NCBI RefSeq assembly: GCF_019399895.1
Contig: NC_091865.1
Coordinates: 2,547,001 to 2,611,000 of the forward strand
DNA length: 64,000 bases
Origin: Cardiocondyla obscurior
Taxonomy: Eukaryota; Arthropoda; Insecta; Hymenoptera; Formicidae
Direction of reading: 5' to 3'
The notes below the pieces were generated by a model that saw only the letters and a list, made by a program, of their open reading frames with translations, searched no databases and was not told the origin of the DNA. The position numbers and the translations under genes are program-made. Of this stretch, positions 1 through 11,400 are shown piece by piece (the stretch's first letter is position 1; each line of letters opens with the position of its first letter).

Positions 1-2340
1 TCTCCATCGCTGGTGAAATCCAAGAGATCCGATATGGGGAGGGGGATGAAAAAAAAAGTAAAATATCAGCGGCATTCGCGAAAGTAAAAAGTAGTATAAA
101 CACTCTGGATACTATTTCAATCTATCGCGGTAAAACTTCTACTATATCCGTACACCTTTCACAACACTTTACATTCACGACGTCTTTTTTTTTATCATTA
201 AATCGAAATTACATCGCTTTATCGCGATAAATTATATTATATAACTTAAAAAAAAATTAAAAAAAGTAAGTCTAATTTTAATAACAAATTTTATTTTATT
301 CAAAGTTATACGAAACAGAAACTGCAATATCAAATAGAAACAGTGGGAATGAATAATGATATATGTGACGGCAATGAAAGCGCGACAAGTATGATATTAT
401 TGTAAATCGTATTAGCATTGAACAAAGCGTCTAAATCTCGCATATACGGCCACTGTTGCGTATAGAATTTCCGGGCAAGGGTGTGCACGTTGACAGAAAA
501 CGCAGGAGAGAGGAGACACGCAGAGTTTTGAATGAAAGCCTATATCGCAGGCAAGAGCGCTTTGGTATTCGGCACACTGAAACAGTACTCCCGATCGGAT
601 TGCACGACCGCGGATTGTGCGATCGCGGATTTTCGCGCTCGACGTTGACCTCGGCTATCGTCGCGCAATGCAGGTGCTGTGAACAACATCCAGAACTATC
701 GGTGCCTGATGCATTTGCGGGATTCTTGGTTAGCAAACATGCGAAAATTTCCGTTTCTGGTCAACGTACATGTATCTCTTCGCCCTGGTAGCAATGATGA
801 CATCGCGTGCGCGGCACAGATCTCATCGTACAAATCCCGACCGGTTTCTCTCTACCCGCACAATACGCATTCAAATAGACAATCCGTTCCAAAAAAAAAA
901 AAAAAAAAGAAGAGAAAAAATATAGCCCCTGAACTTTGAGCTAACGCGTCACTCAATATCGTTCGTGTATCTACCAAAGATTAACCGTGAGATTAAAATA
1001 ATTAGGAAAAAAAAAAACAAAAATTAAACGCGTTTGTATATTCATTCAATAAATAAATGCATTGTATTCGTAATACTATAATAAAGGTACACGTTCGCGA
1101 TTAATTAAGATATAAATATTACTTGAAAATAAATTAATATTTAATAATATAAAATTCACGGTATAATATAATATGTAAATTAGTAATAAAAAATCCATAG
1201 AATAGAAAGCATTCACCGTCGACTATCACGAATATATACGTAAAAATCTATTTAACGTAGTTCTGAATTTAATTTTCGGCGAATAATGTTCGACTGCGCT
1301 TACGTGAAATATTTTCTTATACAACGACGGAATATTGCGCCTCTGAATTCGCTCAACAGAAATTTGTAGTGTTGTATTCTAACTCGTTTTACGTAGCATC
1401 ATTCAAAGAAGAAGATGCAGAAATAAGTATATGTATGTATATAACATATTCGCAATATCTGGAAAGTGTATTACAGAGCTGTAGATATTACGTCGTGCAC
1501 GTTACGTTACATTAAACGCGAAAGAAAATTGTAGGTACGCGTGTCATGTATGATATATAAAATACCAGTAAATAGTTAAACGAGGAGTTAAACGAGGAAT
1601 GCAAACATCACTTTTCATCATTTTTATCTATCAAAAATAGAATCCGACGGAAGGCCGATAAGAATTTTCATTCCTATCCACTTAAATGTAAAAGAAATAT
1701 CGCGACTGCGAAAATATCAAGCTTACTGCTCTTTTTCTTTTTTGGATTTGGAGTTACCCTTGAGAAGTATCACGAGCAACTAATCTAGTAATGGACGCAT
1801 CAAAGAGCCCATTAAAATAATTAATATGCTGTTTACGAGATAAATTTATAAATTGCTTTTAAATATAAAATCTTTTTTTTTAATATAAAAAAAAGATTAC
1901 AGATTTCAGGGAATAAAATAATATCAAAATACATTGTAGAATCGTTATTAAATTAATATTACAATAAATATGCACAGCTATAATCTTATTATTATATTTT
2001 CCGAATATAAAAGAGGTATAATTCTAATGTTACATGAAAATGAAAACTCACAGAGCTTTTATCCTGCAATAGCGAGCGATATTTGTCATGTATAAACGAT
2101 ACTATTAAGCTAAGAAATATTGCTTCTTGCCATATGCGACTTTAAGACATATCAAAACCATCAATCTTCCGCGTAATACGACTATGGACATATCTCTAAA
2201 GCAATATTTTCGCGAAAAATTCTTGCCTTGTCTGGATTTATGCACGATATTTTTCCTACGTGATTTCTGCCGAAGCAATCAGTGACGCGACATCGGGAAT
2301 ATATCATCCGTTATCAGTAATATCTCTCCGTCGTCGAATG
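1..2340. other. Non-coding AT-rich block with one CpG patch
   Basis: No supportable gene. 450-860 is a CpG-richer patch in which overlapping frames stay open on both strands, with no recognisable protein. It ends in an A run (about 891-908). A 12-bp tandem duplication (AGTTAAACGAGG twice) lies near 1574-1597. A perfect A/T hairpin, arms 1870-1880 and 1887-1897, lies in the AT-rich part. Confidence 0.6.
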
Positions 2341-5300
2341 CAGCGTTTCATACGTGCTTCAGCAAAGCTGTAATAACCCACGTGAAGCCCAACGCCGCGG
2401 CAGTATTTTCTACGTTTCTAATACTCCGATCTCGTCTAACGCGGTTGAGCCCGAAGTACTTCAACATTGTCGGCTACTGACTTTTATTGTCACCCGAGAT
2501 ACGTACCAAGCGAATAGACGGATTCGACCGGCTGAGTAGTAAGACTCAACGTCGTGCCGGGCGCACGTAGGACCGCAGGCGTAAAAATAAGGCACTCCGT
2601 CGCTTCTCACGTGCCGGGAATACCGCGGGGGTATAACAGGGAAACAGCTCCACGCTAGTTGGCGATGTTTCTCGAGCATATATGTGCGGTACGAGTGAAA
2701 AATGGAGACCTTTAGTAGCTGCATTGGCGCGCTAAACCGACCGTACGCGAAACCAATCCAAAAGCGCAAAGCACGATTGCTTATTTGATCGGCAGCTGAT
2801 ACGACCCTGTTCGAGAATTTTCATTATAATTAAAAAATAGCACTGAAACGTTATTTATATATTTATATTAATTAAGATCTAAATCGCTTTTTAGATCGGC
2901 ATTTAGATATCGTATTAAACAAGCGCGAGTCATTTTGAAATTTTTTTAGAGCTTTCAGAGGAACGTTTACCGGTTTCCGTATTTCTTCTCCGCGAGGTTA
3001 TAATGTTACATCAGAATGAAAATGCGTCTGAAAAAGGGAGAATATATGCATTCGTAGTTAACTGTAAAAAATAGTTATCGCAGTTTAAATTTACGATCCG
3101 CGGTGAGCCAGACATTCTTCGTTCGCGTTACTAATTATGAATAAGTGCACTTGTACCTCTTCCTCATAAACGAACGTTGCGCATACGGAAACGAAGAAAC
3201 GGCTGCTTAGTGACGCTCGGTATCAAGTTCTTTTAAAAATGAACGTATCCGCGCGCAGAAAAAGTACCCCGATACCCAGGGAAATTTGAGCGCAATCGAA
3301 TAGTAACTGTATCCGATCGCGAATGAAAACAAAAAACCAATCGGTTATATAATTTCACGGAGCGATTATTTCATTTCGATTGAGTTATCCCCCGCGATAT
3401 TTTCGCGCAGCAGATTTTCCCCGCCGTTATCGGTGGCTGTTGTCATCGCGTGAGATGCGGGAATACGTCCCTCATACATAGATGCATGCACGCATGTGCC
3501 GCTGCATATGCATGAAAGTGCGCTGTAAATGCGCAAAGCTCGTATACGGAATAGCGAAAAATCAGCAGTCGGAAGAAATCTGGGACAATCTCCACGCTAA
3601 TATTTGACGGAAAAAGAAACGCGCTTCGACACGCAGACGTTTCACGAGCGTCAAAAGCTTTTTATTTTTTTTTTTTAATATTTTTTTCGAGATGATCGCG
3701 CTTTTGCAGTCGCGCTCGCGAAACACTTAGTTTGGATTATAATTATTTAGAAGTTTAAAAATACGTACGCGGTACATGCCCGCGTCCCGACGTATCTACG
3801 CGAGAATGATAGCGCGGCCGCATATTTCTTCACTAGCAGCGACCGTTTCGACGTACCCGTGATTGATGCACCTCCTCCGACTCTTCGTGAGAATCGTATT
3901 AATCAACGGTGCCGCGCCGCTTGAAAGCGCGCCGGCACCCAATGTTGCTTCTGCTGCGCGATAAATCGGATTCGCGACCGACGATTCACGCATACATCGT
4001 AGAGAACCCACGAAATACCTAGCTACACCCTTAGTTGCATCTGCATACAGCACTCTGTGTAATGTCGTTTACACAGAAACGACCACGCTGCTGCTTCGAG
4101 ATAAGGTAATGCTCTCCGCATGTAGTCGACAATTTTCTCGTTACGGATTAAAATAGCCGTGACGCGATTATACATATACAAAATTACAGCACATGACAGT
4201 CCCCAAATTATCAGTGAATTATTTAAAGCTAGAAAATCCCTTTTCGTTTCGAGTACTTTAAAATAATAAAATAAAATTGCATACGAAATACATAGAAGCA
4301 TCTAAACGTTGACATATAAAAAGTAAGTCATTTAAAAAGTAAAGTACAGCAGAAATCTAATAGATACAGAAAACTTTTATATTAATTTTTATTAAAAAAA
4401 AAAAATTAATTAAAGTTAAATTTTATATTCCTAATAAGTCTATATCTTATTATTAATATTTAAAAGTATTTAAAAATATACATAATTAAATTTTAATTTT
4501 TTCGTAAAGAACACGAGTAAGCAATCATGCTATTATAAATACGTTTGCAATAAATAAAGTCCTAGAGAGAAGATGCCGATAGCGATGCATTTGCACGTTT
4601 CGGCTTAATTGAAGGTCATCGTCAGCTCGTTAAACGATACACTTAGATTCGCCGGCGGCGGCTATGTAATCGATCTAAACAACAAGATCATCTCGCTAAT
4701 TGGTATGTGCATCCTGAGCATCCGGAATGGTGCGACACGATATTCAAGGAAGGATGCCCGCGATCTCTCGAACATGGTCCAACTTGATGATCCTCGGTAC
4801 AGGTCATCCAGTTAAGTCGCCTATTCATCACATGAACTAGTGTTGTACTTCCTATACTAACATCTTCGATTCGCCCACAAATTACAATATGATCGTCATT
4901 ATTATACGTGACATTAAATCGCGTCGAAAATCGCACATGCTGCACAGCTTATTCATTTTTTGATTTAATCAAAAATATATTTAATCTTAATTTATTCATA
5001 ATTTAATATTCTAATTATTCTCAGTTACTTACTTACTTAATTAAGTTGATTATGTTCATTCTAATTCCTTATTTATATTTACGAGTCCCACGCTCTATCC
5101 GTTATTCACCATCAGGTGTTATTTTATTATATGCTCTCTCTCTTTTTTTTTCTTTTTTTTTATACGCGACGAGAACAATAGAAATAAATCATACATGAAA
5201 GCAATTTAATTGTCCCTGGGGATCGTAAGCCGCACGAAATAGCACCGGTCGAAGAAAGTATCGTAGCTGATTGAGAAAAACTTTCGCCAAGAATAGTCTA

Positions 5301-5760
5301 CTTCTATCCGCGCTGCTTAACTATATATTGCTAGCCGTGCAATACGCCGTGCCTTCGTATCGCTTTTCAAAGTCTTTTATCCTATCGCCGTCGTAAGAAA
5401 CTTCGTTTCGCGCTTTACGAGCGTCGCTGCGGGATAGCACGCCCGATTCTCCGTTTCGAAAGTGGAACTTCGAACTAATTTCCTTCGATTTCCGCTCCAT
5501 ACCAGAATCCCCAAGGCTGCCGCTATGGTAGCCGGGCGCCTTATGACGTACCGCAATGCAAAGCTCACGCGTGCTCGTGCGAAAGATACTGTTATCGCGC
5601 AAAGTCCCGATGTCACGTATCGCACTTTCACAATAAGCGTTCTCGAAGCCGAGGGTCCGAAAATTACAATCTGTTTCCATAATGGAAACTATTTGCCAGA
5701 TAAGAGTATCGAGTATGTACATTTAAAACAACTTCGGGTATTTCAATAACGTGAGACAGC
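2341..5760. other. Non-coding block with mixed CpG patches
   Basis: No supportable gene. CpG-rich patches lie near 2350-2760, 3780-4020, 4600-4830 and 5200-5700, separated by A/T-rich DNA. Short frames there have no domain signal and compete with frames on the other strand. 3480-3540 is rich in alternating ATGCATGC-type steps. A T-rich run occurs at 3660-3690 and a (CT)n/T run at 5131-5162. Confidence 0.6.
3909..3938. repeat. GC-rich near-palindrome
   Basis: Two 14-base arms flank a GA dinucleotide, starting GTGCCGCGCC and ending GCGCCGGCAC. About four of the paired positions are mismatched. It would form a short GC-rich hairpin. No MITE-type arms extend beyond it. Confidence 0.4.
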
Positions 5761-8700
5761 GAAACAAAGCGACAAATTAATTAAAATACTAATTATTAAT
5801 ATAACCGAAGGATGCGAGCTACGTTTAATATGCCCAAAATCTTGAATTTAGTTAAATTGCGCGAATAATACTAGCACCAAGGTAATGATGCACCTATTAC
5901 ATAAAAAAAAAAAGAAAAAAAATAAGAATAATGCTCTGTCATTAATGAAGCATAATATGAGTATTAATTTATATAGATTTTAAATATTTGAACCGAACAT
6001 TGAGTTATCTTTTCCGACTGCAACAATTTTTCTAATACTCGAGAATAATTATCCCGACACGCTACGTAATTAAGATGTGCAATCTATTTTAACAAGTAAA
6101 CTTAAATTATACATATAATCGTGATCAGTTCTAATCTCGCTGGAACACCTGCCTCCGTTCGATCGATGTATTCAACCTCATTTTCACGAAGATACAGGAG
6201 AACAAGGTTTATCGCGTAAACCTCGACGCAACTACTTCTACGCGGTTTGCTTCGATTATCGATAATACACAAGAGGTTCCCGAACCTTTCGTTTTCGTGT
6301 CACATTTTGTAATCTTTCAAAAAATCCACACCCCTCATCATGACCCTCAACGATAAATCAACAAGGGAATTAATAATTAATTAAGAGGCCACGATGTAAG
6401 TTCTTAAAATTAACTTTCCCCCCAGGAACTTTCCTTGTCCCTTAACTTAAACTACGAGTTTCTCGGACGCATCGTTTCGGTACTAGCAATTTACGCGAAC
6501 GGCGATGTAAATCCATCGATGTTATCTACGTTAGCACGAACTTACATTCCAAAATAATAAGAAAATCCGTGCATCTCGTCGAGATAAAAATTTTTTCGTT
6601 GCATGCTTCCGTAGCCTGATAAATATCGCCGGACAAGTAGGTACGTTATACGTCCGATAAGGGAATAATTTCAAAATGTATCACGAGAAAAACGTTCCAT
6701 ATGCCTACCGATATATCATATCTCCGGTAACAGAAATCTCATTACGATCGCGCAGTTTAAATTAAAGAGGAATACGCGGCGCATTCTATTATTTATTCGT
6801 TACGTGCAAACGTAAGCAACAGTTTCTGCATTATGACAATGTGCCGGGCGTGCTCATTAGCTACGTCATTAGTCATAATATCTCATTTGCATTGTCGTAA
6901 ACATGGGACACAATTTAATATGTAATACGAGAGATATTTAATACATCGCGTAACGTATTAGAATTTATTATTTAACGTGTCATTACCATCAGCTTTTATT
7001 CTTTAAAAGTAGAGAAAGCCAAGGATGTCTTGCGACAATGCTGATGTGAATATTTAATAAAATGGGAAGATTAGATATTCAGGAGCCATCAAGGCAAAAA
7101 AAAAAAAAATCTTTTTATTCGCCCTACGTGCATTTTTATTCAAGCTTCGTTCTCTCAGTGTTGTTACATCTATTGACAAACTGTCGCAGTAACGGGGTAT
7201 ACTTGCGTCTTTGATATAAACCGATTCAATGTCACGCCCGAGGCGAATTGAAACCAATTATAATTAGCATTGAGCATTGAATGCCGTCGTATCGATCGAG
7301 CGTCGTTAACGGGTACATTGACCAGGAATAAATCTAGATTAGGATTACATGTACAGAGGCCACCGTCGTATACGCATTAAGCCCTGCACGGAAGCTCGTG
7401 CTTACAAGAAATGTTCTAAAAATTAAACGTCACAATTAATATTAGTAAAATAGAATGAAAGGAACGTAGCTCAGAATTAACTTTAGAGGCAATCAAAGTT
7501 GAATCTTTCACGTTACATACATTTACATTGATGGATAAAGTAATTTTGAAAAAGAAAATAGATAAATCTGAAGATAAAGATTCTGAATGTTTCAAGATAA
7601 ATGACAATAGCGTAAAAATCTGAAGGTCCCCCGCACCTTTTCCGTCAGACGGTGATAAATTGGGTCTAATAATCGTTTCTGCATATATTATAAGCTTAAT
7701 CTAAAATAAAATTTGTCTTCCGTTCTATTATCGGTGTTGTCAAGAAAACCAACGAGTCGAATAATAATAGAACTTTATATCACAATACAACTTCCGCGTT
7801 TTAACAATAATTATTTAAAATCAGCTCATAAAATAATTCGCTTTTTAACGTCGAAAATTAAATCAATAAAAATATAAAAATAGAATGTAATACGATTCCT
7901 CTAGCGGTCGCGATCGAAAAACATTGACTTTCGAAGCATTTGACGCGTCAAACGTTAAATTGCATCTGGCTGCACTGCATTGAAAGTGCTACTTAGAAAC
8001 AAAGTGGCTGCTCTTTCCTCTCAATGGCAACGCCATTCTAATAATATTTTTTTTTTTTCTTTTTTTTTTTAACCACCTCTGCCACGCATGTGTACATTCG
8101 TGCCAAACGCTATGTCTATATATCCACGTTCCCGATCAATAACGTTTCTTTATATTGGTGGATATTCGGAGAGTAGAGAAATGCATCGAAAGTTTGAGCA
8201 TCGAAAGAAAAGTTTTACAGAAGATGCATCTGATCTTTTAGTAACTGGGCCCTAAATATGTCGATAATTAACACCCTAATGCAAAAAAAGGCGACACTTC
8301 CAACTTATTTACGAGATAATAATATTGATAGAATTTCCGTTTGTCGATTAATTTAATTATAATCAAATAGCTTTAAATATTTTATATATAGTAGTCGAGA
8401 CAAAGTGTGTTGATTCCGGATACTCTATTATATTTGCTAACTATAAGAACCCCCCGTAATTAAAAAGCTACTCGCCACTTTGTGCCGATATTTAAACTTT
8501 ACTTCGCGATGAAAGATAAAACGACCGAGTATTATTTCGAATTTCAAACCAATGGCGAAAAGGGCCGCTACGCTGTATTGTGTGTAGAAAATGCCCAACA
8601 CAAATGGCAACCTCGAATAACGAGAAGAATGGAGTTGAGTCGTGCAGGCAACTATCATCCCCGAGGATAACAATGAGAAAGCGACAACCCGATAAGACCA

Positions 8701-9370
8701 TCGTTGCTGGACAAATAAACTGGCGCACGATATTTTTTGTTCTTTTAGTTGAAGATAAAAAACGTAAAAGCGAGGATCACCGGAGACGGTATTAAAGACG
8801 TTCTTTGATGCGAGGATATATATATTTTTTTCTCTCTCTCTCTCTCTTTTTTTTTATTTTACAGCAAAATCGCAATCTCGCCCGCGCAAAAGATTTTAAG
8901 ACCACGTAGCTTCGTCGTGACATATTATGTCCGCAATGTATCTCGCGACAGCGACAGAAAATTTCCACGAACGCGTGCGCAGCATAGGAAGACACATACG
9001 TTTAAACAAAGCTTGTTATCGTGATGATTTAACCTCGTACAATTTATCATTGCGACGCGAAGAATGTAGGGATCCGATATACTGTATGAGATATATCAAA
9101 TACGGCAAAACGTTATTTCTTAATATTTAATGGACAAATATTTTAATGCTTATCACATTTGAAATATAAAAATAATTATTAAATAGAAGCAGTAAGAAAA
9201 TTTCTATAATACGTTCAAGAGAAATAAAAAAAAAAATTAACAATTTTCGTAAAAATTACACACGTTACATACATTTTTCTAGACAAAAAAAAAACTTTTA
9301 TTTAATTTCTTTCTTCGATAAGTAAAAACGCAAGAGACTGCATACTTAGCAAATTAAACGCTCTTAATAT
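5761..9370. other. Non-coding block downstream of the transporter
   Basis: Mostly AT-rich with no supportable gene. It holds a T-rich run at 8047-8070, CpG-richer patches at 8460-8790 and 8880-9080 with short frames of no recognisable family, and a TC/T microsatellite at 8818-8860. Nothing suggests an exon of the neighbouring transporter, whose 3' end lies at about 9371-9421. Confidence 0.6.
8818..8860. repeat. TA/T and (TC)n simple repeat
   Basis: A short (TA)n stretch passes through a T run into about eight TC units and then a second T run. It is a microsatellite and also explains an open frame rich in Arg/Glu/Lys on the minus strand. Confidence 0.8.
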
Positions 9371-9411
9371 TTTATTTCAACTTTTTTACATAAAAAAATT
9401 GCAGCTTTATT
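9371..9411 (-). terminator. Polyadenylation signals after the transporter stop codon
   Basis: On the minus strand AATAAA occurs at 9411-9406, about ten bases beyond the TAA stop (9423-9421), and again at 9376-9371. The region downstream is A/T-rich. The second hexamer leaves a more usual spacing for a short 3' UTR. Confidence 0.5.
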
Positions 9412-9420
9412 TCTATCAAT

Positions 9421-11268
9421 TTAAATAATCGTACTTATACATTGAACTTCGCTTTTCGCGTCGTTCTTCTTTCTCTCCTTTTTCCGCTTACAATTAAGCT
9501 CCTCCTGAATTTCTAACAACGACTTGCCTCTAGTTTCGGGAACGACCAGCGCGATGAAAACCACGCCGATGTAACAGCTGATAGCGAACCAAGCGAAAAC
9601 CGCGTACACTCCCCAATTGTCAGAAATTACTTGATACATTTTAGAAACAATAAAAGCCAGTAATGAAGACATTAGATTAGCTAACGATACGGCAGCGCCT
9701 TTGACATTTGTCGGGAACAGTTCGCCTAGCATCATGTAGGGCAGCGGATTCAGGCCCAAAGCGATTATAAGCTCGTAGAATATCACAGAAGAGTAAAGCA
9801 GCCAACTGTATCTAGTAGTGTTCACTCCAAACTGAATTTTAATGAGATAAAAGACAGTGGTGATGGTCATTGCGATCCCGGCTAGAAGGGTGGTGGTGAT
9901 GAGTAACGGTCGTCTACCGAGTCTGTCGACCAGAACCACCGCCCCGAGACCAGCGATCAATTGAAGCAAACTCAACAGAATGACAAAGATACTCGCGGGC
10001 AGACTCGTGTCGCCTCTCTCGAAGATCTCCTGAGTGTACGTTTCGACCGCGGCAATACCGCTGAACTGAAGAACAAACTGCAGGCCGACGCTGATGATAA
10101 CGGAACGTCGATTGCCAGGCGTGCTGAATAAATCCCAAAACCGGCCGCGATCGCTGAGATCGCGAATTACTATCTTTTGCATCTGCTCCATGTCCATCTT
10201 CAGCTGTTCCTCGGAAACGCAGCGTTTCAAGCGCCTCAGGCTCGTCATCGCTTTGCTTTGACGGTTCTTCATTAGTAAATAATACGGCGACTCGGGCATC
10301 CAAGAGAAGCTTACGAAGAATATTAATGGTATCACCAGGCAACTGTAGCCGAGCACTTGAATGGAGACGAACGGACCGATCGCGTGAGCGTACAGCTCTC
10401 CGAAAGTCACCATCAATTTGATGAAAGAGCCGAGAGTACCTCTGATTTCTTTATCGGCGATTTCGCCGATGTACATCGGACAAACGACGTATGATATACC
10501 TTGGCCAATACCACTAATACCGCGAGCAGCGTAGAGAACGTAAGGATTCCACGCGATAATGATTAGAATGTACGATAGAGATAGAGGCACGCCGCTTACC
10601 AGAAGGCTCATTTTACGACCAAGACGGTCTACGATAAAAGCTGCCAAGACACATCCGGGAATGGTGCCCAAAAGGTAGAAAGAAGCGATCCAGGAAGCGT
10701 CGTCGGATGTTATCGGGATGTAGGAATTGGATGATTTCAATATTGGCAAAGTGGGTGACGTCCAGCCTATGTGAGTTCCAGTAACTGCCATCGCTAAAGT
10801 AGCTACGGTAAAATCGAACGGAGGAATAAAATAAAGTTTAGGCTGCTATTTTCCTAATTTTTTTTTTTTCGTAGAATTCATAAGCAGTAAAAAATTTTGA
10901 AAAAAGATATATAAAATTAAAAAAAAAAAGAATTAATTATATAATTTTCTTTAGATAATTTAAATAAATAAATAAAATAAAATTAAGAAAAATTATTTAT
11001 ACGTAAAAAAAAAAAACACGTAAAGATACTCAAGACTTTAAATAATATTAATTTCTAAACTTTTAATTTATAGTTTAATTTTAATATGATAATAACCGAC
11101 GGCCAGCTGTAGCGATTTACAGTTGATGTAAAATATATTTATTTTAAATTCTTTCTGTCAGTTCCCAATCGTAAAAAAGAAAAAAAAAAATTAAAAAATA
11201 ATTCAAATTTATATACCTGTAATCGCCGTTAGATACTGAAACCACCATTTAACATTGGACTGCTCCAT
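9421..11268 (-). CDS. Facilitated trehalose/sugar transporter, Tret1-like (MFS, SLC2/GLUT-type), two coding exons
   Basis: This is a 12-helix sugar porter, expected in the plasma membrane and moving trehalose or hexose down its gradient. The coding sequence joins 11217-11268 and 9421-10802 (minus strand), giving 477 aa, the usual length for this family. In joined numbering the motifs are: DRLGRK after TM2 (76-81), GQGISY...YIGE in TM4 (117-131), IRGTLG (137-142), PESP after TM6 (187-190), LQFSG in TM7 (262-266), DRLGRRP between TM8 and TM9 (310-316), PLPYMMLGELFP in TM10 (370-381) and PETRGKSLLEIQEEL at the end of TM12 (from 439), followed by a basic tail (KRKKERKK, 456-463). Internal ATG at 10791 opens the longest single-exon frame but leaves TM1 incomplete; the upstream exon restores it. 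The TM7 motif lacks the first Gln of the canonical QQxSG, and TM10 has Tyr where GLUTs usually have Trp. Transporter class is firm; the substrate is inferred from the family. Confidence 0.93.
10803..11216 (-). other. Phase-1 intron of the Tret1-like transporter
   Basis: The intron is 414 bp with GTATAT at the donor and TTTTACCGTAG at the acceptor. It is very AT-rich with several A/T homopolymers, in contrast to the balanced coding sequence on both sides. No conserved block or nested gene is visible in it. Confidence 0.8.
11217..11268 (-). CDS. Coding exon 1 of the Tret1-like transporter
   Basis: This 52-nt exon starts with ATG at 11268 and encodes 17 codons (MEQSNVKWWFQYLTAIT) plus one base. 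It ends in ACAG followed by GTATAT, a good 5' splice site (GT at 11216-11215). Joined to the next exon (acceptor AG at 10804-10803) it makes an Ala codon and yields QYLTAITATLAMAVTGTHIGWTSP read across the junction, which matches the N-terminal TM1 pattern of insect Tret1-like proteins. The exon is too short to be found as a stand-alone frame. It is supported by splice signals, frame continuity and family fit; no transcript evidence is available. Confidence 0.85.
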
Positions 11269-11400
11269 CTTTTATTTCTTCCCGTCGTAAGATTGAGGAT
11301 AAAAGCGAAACTTTCTCGTTATAGAAAAGTACGGATGCGATTTTTATTAAAATTAATTACGTTATTATCGAAAAGTATGCGCAATCCTTCCCTCTAAAGT
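11269..11400 (-). promoter_or_regulatory. Presumed 5' UTR and proximal promoter of the transporter
   Basis: This is the sequence immediately upstream of the start codon on the minus strand. The bases before the ATG are A-rich (AAGAAATAAAAG), a permissive insect start context. I see no clear TATA box or initiator, so the transcription start cannot be placed. An untranslated first exon further upstream is possible. Confidence 0.3.
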
